Shown: positions 1 to 8,743, counted from the first letter of the stretch. The stretch is DNA of 64,000 bases from JBBPZA01 sp963797015 (GCA_963797015.1 CAWCNV010000007.1:62001-126000), one strand, 5' to 3'. Numbers and translations are program-made. The notes: generated by a model from the sequence alone, not told the origin.

Positions 1-1
1 G

Positions 2-368
2 ACGACACTCTGGATCGTTCAGGCGCTGCTTGCGGCGACGTCCTCATCACCGGCGCGACGAAGCTCAGGCAGCCGCGAGAGAAGATGGCGTGGGGCCGAT
101 GCGATGGGCCGCTGACGTGAGCGACACACAGTTCCGCACCATCGGCCTGCTCGAGCTCCTCGGCGCGGCCGGGCTAATCCTTCCCACGGCGCTGCACGTC
201 GCCGCGGGCATTACGCCGCTCGCCGCGACGGGGCTCGCACTCACCATGGTCGGCGCGATCGCGACGCACCTCCTCCTCGGCGAGACGACCCGCCTCGCGG
301 CGCCGATCGTCCTACTCGTGCTCGTGTTGCCGATCGCGGTCGAACGCGCCGGACCGCACAGCCTCTGA
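2..368 (+). pseudogene. DoxX-like membrane protein, frameshifted and cut by window start
   Basis: DoxX-family integral membrane proteins are small four-helix proteins linked to redox and stress responses. The family pattern is readable here only by changing frame twice. Frame 2 (from base 8) gives LWIVQALLAA, frame 1 (from base 40) gives VLITGATKLRQPREKMA, and frame 3 (from base 90) gives VGPMRWAADVSDTQFRTIG followed by hydrophobic helices to the stop at 366-368. The two breaks lie near 37-40 and near 85-92. The longest single open frame (from 30) has an Arg/His-rich, non-family N-terminus. It is therefore a decayed gene or carries two sequence errors; the true start is outside the window or lost. 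Confidence 0.7.
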
Positions 369-386
369 CCGCTCTAGCCTCCTGCC

Positions 387-983
387 ATGGACCCGCAGAT
401 CGCTTCGGATCCCGAGACACCGGAATGGGTCAACGAGCTGGGCAGCATCGACAGTGCCGTCTACGCGGCGATCGCGCAGACGCCGAGCCCGGCATTGGAC
501 CGCGGCTTCCGCCAGGTATCCCGCGCCGCGGACCACTCGATGCTGTGGCTGGGGTGCGCCGTGGCGCTCGCGCTTCTTGGCGGTAGTGGGGGCAGGCGAG
601 CCGCCGGCAACGGCTTAGCGTCGGTGGCGTTGACGTCCGCCCTCGTTAACGGCGTGCTAAAGCCGTTTGCCGGCCGGCGGCGTCCCGAGCGGACGGGGCA
701 CCACGTGCCGCTCGGGCGCCATGTGAGAATGCCTCTGACGAGGTCCTTCCCGTCCGGCCACGCGGCGTCCGCGTTCGCGTTTGCGACCGGCGTCGCCATG
801 ACGGCTCCCGGGGCGGGCATCGGGCTGATGGCGCTGGCTGCAGTCGTCGCCTACTCGCGCGTCCATACCGGCGTCCACTATCCCGGGGACGTGGTTGCCG
901 GGTCGGTCACCGGGACAGCCCTTGCCCCAATCGCGGTGACCGCGCTCGAACGCCGGCGCGGCGCCCGCTGGGGCGCTGCCTAG
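387..983 (+). CDS. PAP2-superfamily phosphatase (phosphatidic-acid-phosphatase-like)
   Basis: This 198-residue membrane protein carries the three PAP2 signature blocks: KPFAGRRRP (K-x6-RP) near residue 92, FPSGHAAS near residue 121, and SRVHTGVHYPGDV near residue 157 with the catalytic His and Asp. The family dephosphorylates lipid phosphates such as phosphatidic acid or undecaprenyl pyrophosphate at the membrane. Hydrophobic segments flank the motifs. Many actinobacterial relatives are fused to or encoded beside diacylglycerol-kinase-like proteins, and one such (broken) gene lies about 1.5 kb downstream. The TAG stop shares CTAG (980-983) with the stop of the convergent universal stress protein remnant. 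The gene looks intact. Confidence 0.88.
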   Translation: MDPQIASDPETPEWVNELGSIDSAVYAAIAQTPSPALDRGFRQVSRAADHSMLWLGCAVALALLGGSGGRRAAGNGLASVALTSALVNGVLKPFAGRRRPERTGHHVPLGRHVRMPLTRSFPSGHAASAFAFATGVAMTAPGAGIGLMALAAVVAYSRVHTGVHYPGDVVAGSVTGTALAPIAVTALERRRGARWGAA

Positions 984-1345
984 CGCTCAAGATCGGGCCC
1001 CACTGGGCAAGCGCGCCGCGGGCGTCCCATCGCCTCGTGCACCACCAGCACATCGCATTTCGCCGAGCGGACGACGTGGCTGCTGGTCGAGCCGAGGAGG
1101 TGATGCGGCCCCGCGTCGGCGGGCCAGGGCGACGACGTCGGCGTCGACCTGCTCCGCGGCGGCGAGGATCTCGCTCGCGGCGTTGCCGCCCCGGGCGAGC
1201 GGCTCGCTTGGCGGCCCGATGGCAGAGCTCACGCCAGGCTCGGGCATGACGTTGACGACCGTGAGGCGGCGGGCGAGCTCGGCGGCGTGTTCAAGCGCCG
1301 CCGGGCGGACTCGGAGCCGTCGTACGCCACCAGTACGTTCCTCAC
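980..1345 (-). pseudogene. Universal stress protein (UspA family), two frameshifts
   Basis: UspA proteins are small cytoplasmic nucleotide-binding stress proteins. From a GTG at 1345 the minus strand reads MRNVLVAYDGSES, a canonical UspA start. The frame then shifts near 1310, consistent with one G missing from a CGGGCGG context, into AALEHAAELARRLTVVNVMPEPG and ...EILAAAEQVDADVVALA. It shifts again near 1125 to GPHHLLGSTSSHVVRSAKCD then VLVVHEAMGRP, the conserved UspA C-terminus, and stops at 982-980. All parts of a single-domain Usp are present, so the damage is recent or an artefact of sequencing. The stop overlaps the PAP2 stop in CTAG. Confidence 0.8.
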
Positions 1346-1456
1346 GCGCGCAGGTTCGCACTATCCGGTGACCGCGGAAGATCATCAGGAATGGATGACG
1401 ACGAGTCACCCAGTCGTCCCTCAATCTCCTCGGCGGTAACCGACCAGGAGGTTCAA

Positions 1457-1894
1457 ATGGCACTGTCGGACGATTTGACTAGGCTCGCGGCCCGGGCGAA
1501 GGAAGCGGAGGACCGTGCGGCAGCGGCGCGGGACGAGGCTCGAGCGGACCTGGAGCGCGAGGTCTCGTCGGCCCGCGCCTCGTCCGAGGCTGAAGCGGAG
1601 AAGCTGAGCCAGGCGGCCGATGAGGCCGACGCGAGGATATCGGAGTGGTGGGCCGGCGTGCAGAAGTCTTGGAACGAGCACGTCAAAAACATCCGCGAGG
1701 ATGTCGAGGGCAAGAAGGCGGAGCGCGACGTGCACCGGGCCGAGAAGCGGGCCGACCATGCAGAGGACTACGCGGAGGAAGCGATCGCGTTTGCGTACTC
1801 GGCGGTCGTGGAGGCCGAGTATGCGGCGCTCGACGCCGTCCTCGCGAGGATGGACGCCGAACAGCCGGCGAAGGACGCCGGCGCCACCGCGTGA
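1457..1894 (+). CDS. Coiled-coil protein of unknown function
   Basis: I do not recognise a named family. The 145-residue product is almost entirely charged, Ala/Glu-rich helix (LAARAKEAEDRAAAARDEAR, later AERDVHRAEKRADHAEDYAE) and ends with a more hydrophobic Ala-rich helix. No signal peptide or transmembrane segment is visible, so it is probably a cytoplasmic helical bundle or coiled coil. The start is set by a consensus AGGAGG at 1446-1451, five bases before ATG 1457; the longer open frame from 1391 has no such site. The stop overlaps a possible GTG start (1891) of the following HdeD-like gene, which suggests co-transcription. Confidence 0.75.
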   Translation: MALSDDLTRLAARAKEAEDRAAAARDEARADLEREVSSARASSEAEAEKLSQAADEADARISEWWAGVQKSWNEHVKNIREDVEGKKAERDVHRAEKRADHAEDYAEEAIAFAYSAVVEAEYAALDAVLARMDAEQPAKDAGATA

Positions 1895-1908
1895 GCGAGG
1901 GCCCGATC

Positions 1909-2511
1909 ATGACCGAACACGCCACACCACAAGAGTTTGGGGCGCCGGGTATCGCGCCCGGGTTCCGCGAGGCGACGCGTGAGGTCACCGGTTACTGGTG
2001 GCTCTGGCTCGTAACCGGGATCGTTTGGGTAGTCATCTCGCTGGTGATTCTCCAGTTCGACGCCGCCTCGGTCACGACCGTGAGCGTCCTCCTCGGGCTC
2101 ATGTTCGTCTTCTCCGGCATCCAGAACATCATTCTGGCGGCGGTGGGGGACGGGGCGACGCGCTGGGTCGCGGCGATCTTCGGCGCGCTCTTTCTGGTCG
2201 CCGCGATCGTCTGCTTCATTGACCCGAAGGGCACGTTCGCGGCGCTGGCGGACATTCTTGGCTTCCTGTTCCTGCTCGTCGGCGTCTGGTGGATCCTGTG
2301 GGCGTTCCTGGAGAGGGCGGTCAACCCCTACTGGTGGCTGACCCTGATCGGGGGCGTCCTGATGATGATCCTTGCGTTCTGGACTGCGGGTCAGTTCTTC
2401 ATTGAGAAGGTGTACGTGCTGCTCATCTTCGCTGGAATCTGGGCGCTGATGGAAGGCATCGCAGACATCATCCGCGCGTTCGCGGTCCGCCAGCTGCACA
2501 AGGAGGTCTAA
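1909..2511 (+). CDS. HdeD-family (DUF308) membrane protein
   Basis: This 200-residue protein has six predicted membrane helices in three pairs, after a short hydrophilic N-terminus (MTEHATPQEFG). This is the arrangement of HdeD/DUF308 proteins, linked in enterobacteria to acid resistance and of unknown mechanism. Trp-rich helix ends (WWLWLVTGIVWVV, VGVWWILWAF) fit the family. ATG 1909 is chosen, with a weak GAGG at 1897-1900; an in-frame GTG at 1891 overlaps the upstream stop and is possible. The preceding coiled-coil gene is on the same strand and nearly contiguous. Intact. Confidence 0.82.
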   Translation: MTEHATPQEFGAPGIAPGFREATREVTGYWWLWLVTGIVWVVISLVILQFDAASVTTVSVLLGLMFVFSGIQNIILAAVGDGATRWVAAIFGALFLVAAIVCFIDPKGTFAALADILGFLFLLVGVWWILWAFLERAVNPYWWLTLIGGVLMMILAFWTAGQFFIEKVYVLLIFAGIWALMEGIADIIRAFAVRQLHKEV

Positions 2512-2537
2512 CGGGCCGCGAAGACCCAGCTCGCCTT

Positions 2538-3387
2538 CGTGCCGAAGCTCCACAGCGCCCGGTTCTCTTCATCAACCCCCGATCCGGGGGCGGGACGGCT
2601 GTGCGTGCGGGCCTTGCCGAGGCGGCCAGGAAACGGGGCATCGACCCGGTTGTCCAGACGCAGGGGGAGGAGCTGGGTGCCCTCGTCGAGTCGGCGGTGG
2701 CCGGCCCGGCCGACGCGCTCGGGATGGCGGGCGGAGACGGTTCGCTTGCTCTCGTGGCATCGGTTGCGAGCGCCCACGGACTCCCGTTCGTCTGCGTTCC
2801 CGCCGGGACGCGCAACCACTTCGCCCGCGACCTCGGCTTGGCGGCGAAACGATCTGGTGGCGCGCTCGACGCGTTCAACGATGCGCAGGAGCGCCGCATC
2901 GACCTTGCCGAGGTCAACGGGCGCGCGTTCCTGAACAACGTCTCGCTCGGGATCTACGGAGTCGCCGTGCAGCATGCGGGCTATCGCAGCGCGAAGGGCC
3001 GCACGCTGCTCGCAACCGCGGCCGAGGTGCTGGGTCCGAGCTCTGAGCTGCCGGGCGTCCGCCTCGTCGACGACCGCGGCGTCGCCCACACGGATCCCGC
3101 TGTCGTGCTGGTGTCCAACAACCCCTACGCCTTGGAGCGTCCGCGGTGCGCCGGGACTGCGCCCGGCGCTCGACAGCGGACGGCTCGGAGTCGTGGTGCT
3201 CTTCAAGCCAGGCCACCCCTGGCGCGGTCCCGGCCGGGGCTGGACCGCGTCATCCCTCCGAGTGACCGTCGCCGGGCCCGTCGCCGCGGGCGTCGACGGG
3301 GAGGCCGTGCGTCTCGCGACGCCCGTTCGCTTTGCGATGCGGGCGAGAGCCCTGCGCATGCGGGTTCCGCTCATGCGGACCAGCTGA
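2538..3387 (+). pseudogene. Diacylglycerol-kinase-like lipid kinase (DagK/YegS fold), frameshifted
   Basis: The family phosphorylates diacylglycerol or related lipids using ATP. The reading frame through 2562-3150 carries PVLFINPRSGGG, the nucleotide-binding GGDGS loop (in LGMAGGDGSLALV) and VPAGTRNHFARDLGL, all hallmarks of the fold. A frameshift between about 3140 and 3165 moves the C-terminal domain (LDSGRLGVVVLFKPGHP, AAGVDGEAVRL) into another frame ending at 3387. No convincing start precedes LFINPRSGG: the frame runs back into hdeD without an ATG or SD. The intact paralogue at 18887-20197 has four N-terminal membrane helices that are missing here. Its end overlaps the convergent amphi-Trp gene by 17 bp. 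Confidence 0.82.
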
Positions 3388-3589
3388 GGCCGACCTCGAC
3401 CTCGATGCGATCGCCGTCCGTCTTGCTCTCGCGCTTCAGGCGCACCTCCGCGGCGATCGGCACCCTGACCTCCTCGCCTCCGGCCCTCAGCTCGAGCGTC
3501 CCACCGACCGTCAGTGCGTAGGCGAGGTCCGCCAGGCGCTCGGCGGCCTCCTGAGGCGAGAGGCGCTCCTCGTAACTGAAGCCGGTCAC
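3371..3589 (-). CDS. Amphi-Trp domain small protein (copy 1)
   Basis: This 72-residue protein has the amphi-Trp layout: a short acidic start, a helix with SPQEAAERLADLAYAL, a beta-rich half with alternating hydrophobic and charged residues (TLELRAGGEEVRVPIAAEV), and a closing VEVGLSWSA with the characteristic Trp. The function of the family is not established. The start is GTG (3589-3587). It is convergent with, and overlaps by 17 bp, the broken lipid kinase gene. A second amphi-Trp gene (18669-18887) also adjoins a lipid kinase, so the pairing occurs twice in this window. Confidence 0.8.
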   Translation of the reverse strand: MTGFSYEERLSPQEAAERLADLAYALTVGGTLELRAGGEEVRVPIAAEVRLKRESKTDGDRIEVEVGLSWSA

Positions 3590-3605
3590 GCTCGGTCCCC
3601 GCTCG

Positions 3606-3886
3606 TCAGTCCGCGAGCATGCCGGCCATTGCGCGCATCCCGACGGACATCAGCCGCGATCCGGGCTCCGGCGTGGAAGGGCTCGCCGGCGGCAAAGCGC
3701 ATCAACAGATAGGAGGCGAGCACCCGCTTGCCCATTTAGACGAGGTTCGGGCGGAGCACGAACTCGCGCTGGCTCGCAAACGAGCTGGAGATCGAAGCGC
3801 CCCGAGAGACGCGTGTCGAGCAGGAACGCAGCTTCGAGAGCGGCCAGGCCAGCCCCGAGGACGAGGACACGCGGCGGGGAGCTCAG
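3606..3886 (-). pseudogene. Remnant of an NAD(P)/FAD-dependent oxidoreductase (sulfide:quinone reductase-like)
   Basis: The minus strand encodes PPRVLVLGAGLAALEAAFLL, a Rossmann dinucleotide-binding start (GxGxxxxE), continuing with FDLQLVCE. After a frame change it reads EFVLRPNLV, then a TAA, then MGKRVLASYLLMRFAAGEPF, which resembles the C-terminal tail of the same family. A further shift gives GMRAMAGMLAD and a stop at 3608-3606. About 90 residues remain of a protein that normally has 350-400, so the centre has been deleted as well as the frame broken. The position of the expected start carries CTG (3886-3884), with an in-frame TAG just upstream. A relic, not a working enzyme. Confidence 0.6.
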
Positions 3887-4024
3887 GTCCCCCTACCAGG
3901 CCAGGCATCCTGAGGCCCCGTCTGCGTCCACCCGATCAGCTTGAGCGTGGGCGGGGTGAGCCGTCGTCACGCAAATCGCGTGATTCGGCCGCTGAGGGGG
4001 CCCTGGGCGCCGGACGCGGCGACC

Positions 4025-5122
4025 TCAGGGGGCCTGATCTGCGGCGTCGTCGGCGGCGATCAGGGCCCGCCGCGAGGCCGTGGCCTCTTCGGCGACGATG
4101 CCGATTGCGGCTGCGGTCGGGACGCCGATGATCGCTCCGACGATCCCGAACAGCGATCCGAACACAAGGACGCTGACCAGCACTGTAAAGCCGGAGATGT
4201 TGGCTGCCTTGCCGATGATGGTCGGCTGCAGGACGTAGTTCTCCACCTGCTGGTAGACGAAGATGACGATCACGAAGGCGACCAGAGCTCCCGGGCTGAC
4301 CGAGAGCGCGACGATGCCGATGATGATGCCGGCGAGAAGCGCCCCCACATTCGGGATCAGGTCGAGGATGCCCGCGATGAGCGCCAGCGCCAGCGCGTAG
4401 GGGAGTCCGAGAATCACTGCCGTGATCCCGTAGACGGTTGCGCAGATCACCGAGATGGCGAGGTTGCCAAGCATGTAGCGCGACGTGGTGGTGATGACGC
4501 GATCGGTGACCCGCTCGACGCGCTCGCGCTTGTCGCGATGGAGGAGGGCGCCGACCGCGGACCGGGTTCGGGGGAGCTCGATCAACCCGAACAAGGTCAG
4601 GAAGGTGACCGAGAGCACGAACGTGACCACGCCGAACGCCGAGATTCCGACGTGCGTCAGGCCGCCCGACACCTTGGCGGCCCCGCCCGTGATGGCGTCG
4701 GCGTGGTCCCTCAGGGTGTCCAGCGAGCTGCTGCCCCGGTTGATGAACCGTCCGAGATCACTCTGGCGCGCCTCGCTCACCAACCGCGGCAGGTTGTGGC
4801 TGAAGGCGCGCACGCCATGGATGAGAGGCTGAAGCAAGATCAGCAACGCCACGGCGGTGACGACGACGATCCCGATTACGAGCAGCGACGAGCAGATCGC
4901 CCTACGCCATGGGAGTCGCCGCTCCATCACATCGACCACCGGCGTCAGAACGGCGACGCTGAAGATGGATACGAGGATGAGCAGCAGGACGTTTCCGATG
5001 GAGGCCAGTGCCCAGGCCAGCGCGACCGCGGCGCCGACGAGCAGGATCGTCCGGACCGAGATGGACACCGAAAGCTCGCGCCGGCGCGGTTCCTCGGCAG
5101 GCGAAGAGCGAGCGGCGCCCAT
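4025..5122 (-). CDS. AI-2E family transporter (PerM/UPF0118 type)
   Basis: The 365-residue protein has paired N-terminal helices, a long amphipathic cytoplasmic or periplasmic stretch (about residues 95-165), then a C-terminal membrane core with DLIPNVGALLAGIIIG, NYVLQPTIIGKAANISGF and FGIVGAIIGVPTAAAI. These blocks define the AI-2E exporter/PerM family. Members export small solutes or signalling molecules, or act as sodium/proton antiporters; the substrate cannot be told here. ATG at 5122-5120. It is co-directional with, and 47 bp downstream of, the LuxR-type regulator gene, which may control it. Intact. Confidence 0.88.
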   Translation of the reverse strand: MGAARSSPAEEPRRRELSVSISVRTILLVGAAVALAWALASIGNVLLLILVSIFSVAVLTPVVDVMERRLPWRRAICSSLLVIGIVVVTAVALLILLQPLIHGVRAFSHNLPRLVSEARQSDLGRFINRGSSSLDTLRDHADAITGGAAKVSGGLTHVGISAFGVVTFVLSVTFLTLFGLIELPRTRSAVGALLHRDKRERVERVTDRVITTTSRYMLGNLAISVICATVYGITAVILGLPYALALALIAGILDLIPNVGALLAGIIIGIVALSVSPGALVAFVIVIFVYQQVENYVLQPTIIGKAANISGFTVLVSVLVFGSLFGIVGAIIGVPTAAAIGIVAEEATASRRALIAADDAADQAP

Positions 5123-5169
5123 GTCGTCGCTTGATAGCGGCGAGGCCGGACGAAGCCGGCGGCGTCCTG

Positions 5170-7866
5170 TTAGCGCGCTGCCGGCGTCTGGACGAGCAGG
5201 CTGAGCTCGCGGGCGCGCGCGACGGCCTCGCTGCGGGAGTGGGCGTCGAGCTTGGCGTAGATGTGGCGCAGGTGCGTCCTCACCGTGTTCGTGGAGACGA
5301 ACAGCTCGGCGGCGATCTCGGGCGACCTCAGGTTGCTAGGCAGGTATCTGAGCACGCGCAGCTCGGCCTCGCTGAGCTCGTCCCGCAACGGCATCGTCTC
5401 GCGCTTGGACGGCGGTGAGGTTCCAGCTAGCACGTCAAGGATCGTCGTAAGCAGGGCGGCATGGGCGGTGCGGTGCCTGGGATGGCGCTCCAGCAGCTCT
5501 CGAACCGGCACGAGCAAGAACTGCAGGATCAGCCTGTCCCACTCGGCCAGCTCGAGCGCGCGCTCGATCGACGCCTCGGCCGGGCGTCGCTCGCCGAGTC
5601 GGTCCCGGGCGGCAGCGTCGAGCAGGAGCGCGTGGACGGTCGCTCGGCGCCTGTTGAGTACCTGCGCGGAGCCGTCGACCGCCGGCGCCGGCACGTCGAC
5701 GATCATCGGTGCCAGTACCTCCAGCGCATCCTGCGGACGCCCTTCCGCCAAGCCGAGCGTCGCCGCAGCGATGCGCATTCCGGCCCCGTCCCGCTCCTCA
5801 GCGTCGAGGGCGGCGAGCGCGGCGCGGGCCGCCGCCGTCGCTCCCATCAGGACCTGCGTCTGCACGATCCAGCCGCGCACCTCCACTGGGAGCACGTGCT
5901 CCTGCGCTAGCAGGTGCCCTGTGGTCTCAGCGGCGCGGAACTCGGCCAGCGCCTCCTCGAACCGGCTTTGCCCAAGCCGCACGAAGGCGCGGGCGTAGTG
6001 GAGCACGGGCTCTACCTCGAACTCTTCCGCCGACGGTTGCACAGGCTCCACCCGGTCGAGCCACCGCCCGGCCTCGGCGATGCGCCCCAGCCACGCGAGC
6101 GCGGCTGCACCCGCTGCGACGGCCGGAGTGACGATGCGATGGCTTCGCCATCCGTGCATCTCTGCGATCGTCACCGCTTCCTCGCTCAGCCGCAGCCCGA
6201 CTGGGACCGGGGAGCCGCTGAAAGCGGCCGCCAATGCCAAGTGGCCCAGGCACCCGATCTCGAGATATGGCCGTTTGATGCGACGGACGAGCGCCAGCGC
6301 CTCTTCGAGGTGACGGCGGGCGTCGTCCAGGTGCAGCGACCAGAGCTCGGCGATGCCGAGATTCATCAGCGCGGAGGCGCGATAGTCGCTGCTGCGCGCA
6401 AGGTCGTCGCCGGTTAGCGCTTGAAAGGACAGCATCGCCTGCTTCGCAGTGGCGAGATCCGCGCGCTGACAAGCGAGCCAGAGCCTCGCGCTGGCCAGCC
6501 GCAGCTCGAACAGTCGTCGCCGCTCGTCCGGTACGATCGCGGCCAGTCGCTCTGCGACGGCGATGCGAGCCGCGCTCTCGTCGAGCAGGCCGTCGTAGAG
6601 CCGAGCGGTGGCGAAGGCCAGCGCCAGCTCTGCATCCGCCTCGGGCGCGCCGGCCGGGAAGGCGGCCAGCAGCGCGCGGAGCGTCGCCTTGCGGCCGTCG
6701 AACACCAGTTCGACGTAGCTGTCGGCGAGCAAGCGAGTGGCGAGCGTCCACTCGCCCGCCGCCTGCGCGTGCCGGACCGCCTCGACCGGGTACCCGTGTT
6801 GCTCGTGCCACTGTGACGCCGCGCGGCGCAGCGAGTCGATGATTTCAGGGGAGGTCCGGCGCAGCTCCAGTTGCAGCAGGTCCGCGAACAAGTGGTGGTA
6901 GCGAAACCACGACCGGGCCACGTCGAGTGACACGACGAAGGCGTTGGCGTCCTCGAGGCTTTGCAGGATCGCCTCTGAACCCGTGCCGCCGGTGAGAGCG
7001 TCGGCGAGCGGCCCGTTGATGCGCTCGAGGATCGAGGTGCGCAGGAGCAGCTCGCGTACCTCTGGTGGCTGCCGTTCCAGGACTTCGGCCAGCAGGTAGC
7101 CGGCGACGGTGCGCTCGCTGCCGGAGAACTCGGTGACGAAGCGCTCCGGGTCCGGGTGGTCGGCGAGCGAGATCGCGGCCAGGCGCAGGCCGGCAGCCCA
7201 TCCCTCGGTCCGTTCGTGCAACAAGGCCACGCCGGCCTCGGAGAGCTCGATCCCGACCGCCTCCAGGAGCTGCCGACCCTCCTCCGGCGAGAAGCGCAGG
7301 TCGGCTCCCCGCAGTTCCATCAGGCGACCCGCGAGGCGCAAGCGATGCAGCCGGAGCCGGGGATCCTCGCGCGTCGCGAGCACCACCCTAACTGGCGGCG
7401 GCAGGCGCGCCAGGAACAGCTCCAGCCAGCGAAGCGCGTCGGCCGACTTCAGCTCGTGGAGATCGTCGATCACCAGCAGGATCGGCTCCTCCAGCGAGGC
7501 GAGGTCGGACAGCAGCCGCTCGACTGCGGCCTCGCCCCGAAAGCTCGGCGAAGGGCTCACGCGCGACACCAGGTCGCCGCCTTCGACCACGGCCGCGGAC
7601 GCGTCGATGAGAGACAGCCAGAACCGCTGAGCATCCCTCTCGCCGCGCTCGACCGATACCCAAGCGACGCGCTCACCGAACCCCTCGACGTCAACCCACG
7701 AGCGCAATAGCACCGACTTGCCGCTTCCGGCGGGCGCGCAGACGAGAACCACCCCGCCGGGCGCGGCCGCCGACAACCGCTCGAAAAGCGCTTGGCGCCG
7801 AACCAGCCCGCGTTCTGCAGGCGGGCGCTCCAGAGTGGCTTCGTGGGTTGTCGGAGTTTGATCCAC
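5170..7866 (-). CDS. LuxR-family transcriptional regulator of the MalT/LAL type
   Basis: This protein of about 898 residues is a large ATP-binding LuxR regulator. Near residues 40-52 is a Walker A loop (CAPAGSGKS), followed by a Walker B-like ILLVIDDLHEL near 132. A winged-helix region and a long helical, TPR-like Ala/Leu/Arg-rich middle follow. The last 65 residues form a LuxR helix-turn-helix (LSEAELRVLRYLPSN, then SPEIAAELFVSTNTVRTHLR). Such proteins are ATP-dependent activators that sense an inducer through the C-terminal half of the sensor region. GTG 7866 is taken as start; a TTG at 7872 is in frame. Its nearest possible targets are the AI-2E gene downstream and the NRAMP remnant upstream. 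Intact, unlike many neighbours. Confidence 0.9.
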   Translation of the reverse strand: MDQTPTTHEATLERPPAERGLVRRQALFERLSAAAPGGVVLVCAPAGSGKSVLLRSWVDVEGFGERVAWVSVERGERDAQRFWLSLIDASAAVVEGGDLVSRVSPSPSFRGEAAVERLLSDLASLEEPILLVIDDLHELKSADALRWLELFLARLPPPVRVVLATREDPRLRLHRLRLAGRLMELRGADLRFSPEEGRQLLEAVGIELSEAGVALLHERTEGWAAGLRLAAISLADHPDPERFVTEFSGSERTVAGYLLAEVLERQPPEVRELLLRTSILERINGPLADALTGGTGSEAILQSLEDANAFVVSLDVARSWFRYHHLFADLLQLELRRTSPEIIDSLRRAASQWHEQHGYPVEAVRHAQAAGEWTLATRLLADSYVELVFDGRKATLRALLAAFPAGAPEADAELALAFATARLYDGLLDESAARIAVAERLAAIVPDERRRLFELRLASARLWLACQRADLATAKQAMLSFQALTGDDLARSSDYRASALMNLGIAELWSLHLDDARRHLEEALALVRRIKRPYLEIGCLGHLALAAAFSGSPVPVGLRLSEEAVTIAEMHGWRSHRIVTPAVAAGAAALAWLGRIAEAGRWLDRVEPVQPSAEEFEVEPVLHYARAFVRLGQSRFEEALAEFRAAETTGHLLAQEHVLPVEVRGWIVQTQVLMGATAAARAALAALDAEERDGAGMRIAAATLGLAEGRPQDALEVLAPMIVDVPAPAVDGSAQVLNRRRATVHALLLDAAARDRLGERRPAEASIERALELAEWDRLILQFLLVPVRELLERHPRHRTAHAALLTTILDVLAGTSPPSKRETMPLRDELSEAELRVLRYLPSNLRSPEIAAELFVSTNTVRTHLRHIYAKLDAHSRSEAVARARELSLLVQTPAAR

Positions 7867-7955
7867 CCGCAAGCAAGGAACCGTGTCTCGGGTACGGCCG
7901 GAGCCCGTGACCCGCCTTCAAGCATCCCACACGGCATCGGCCGGAGCGAGGTCGG

Positions 7956-8470
7956 CTACCCGGCGACGGTCAGCACGCCCAGGGTGAGCACCGACGCCGC
8001 GATCAAAGCCAGGAAGACCCCGGTGACGATTCGGCCCGGTCGTCGGAGCGCCTCGTCGCCCATCACCGACGCGTCGGAAGCGAGCGAGCGCATGACCGGG
8101 AGCATGACGAGCAGGAGGACGGCGTTGAGCGCCTGGGACAGGAAGAGGATCTGGATCAGAGGCGCGCCTGGAATCAGGACGAGGCCGCCGGCGATCAGGA
8201 CGACGGCCGCGTAGCTGAGGTAGAACAGGGGCGCTTGGGCGAAGCTGTCATCGATTTCGGCGGGCTTTCCCGCCGCCTCGGCTATCGAATAGGCGGTCGA
8301 CAATGGGACCACGGCGGCGGCGAGCAGCGCGGCGCCGAGGAACCCGATCCCAAACAGCGTCGACGCCGAACGGCCGGCGAGCGGCTCGAGCGCCCTGGCG
8401 GCGTCCCCATGACGCGCGCGAGCTCGAACGCGCTGACGCCCGCGGCGAGCGCGTCGCTGGCGAACGTGGA
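7956..8470 (-). pseudogene. C-terminal remnant of an NRAMP divalent-metal transporter
   Basis: From about 8400 downwards the minus strand encodes ALEPLAGRSASTLFGIGFLG, VVPLSTAYSIAEAAGKPA, FYLSYAAVVLIAGGLVLIPG and a LSQALNAVLLLVMLPVM helix. These correspond to the last five or so helices of an NRAMP-type Mn2+/Fe2+ symporter, normally about 400 residues. Directly upstream the matching residues (ASDALAAGVSAFELARVMGT) are in another frame, so there is a frameshift near 8400. The metal-binding DPGN and MPH segments of the N-terminal half are absent. No start or plausible beginning is present before the tRNA-Arg gene. Truncated and non-functional as written. Confidence 0.75.
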
Positions 8471-8618
8471 GCGCAGGCGCCACTACGGCACGCTGCTCGA
8501 CGGCGCGACGGCCGGGATCGCCGGGCGCCTCGACACGCTCGACGCCGAACGCGACCGGGCCAGGGCCGAGCGCTGAGGGCGTCTGGGCCACTACCGGGCC
8601 AGGGCCCCTACGGGTGGG

Positions 8619-8640
8619 AGCCGGGCGACACGGCCCGGCT
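8619..8640 (-). terminator. Possible terminator of tRNA-Arg
   Basis: A perfect 8-bp inverted repeat (AGCCGGGC / GCCCGGCT) with a 6-base loop lies about 30 bases beyond the 3' end of the minus-strand tRNA-Arg gene. There is no T tract, as is common in high-GC actinobacteria. Confidence 0.4.
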
Positions 8641-8669
8641 TCCGATCGCTAGCAGGGAAGAACCTGTGA

Positions 8670-8743
<74 letters not shown>

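Noticed and set aside
3941..5134. A 397-residue plus-strand frame opposite the AI-2E transporter
   Set aside because: Asp/Arg/His-rich with no hydrophobic core or motif; the minus-strand transporter is clear.
8235..8576. Plus-strand small protein ending LDTLDAERDRARAER
   Set aside because: It lies opposite the NRAMP remnant, has no ribosome site, and its N-terminal part is not protein-like.
1..8669. An att duplicate of the tRNA-Arg 3' end inside the decayed block
   Set aside because: No second copy of the tRNA 3' sequence was noticed in this part of the window; if present it lies outside.
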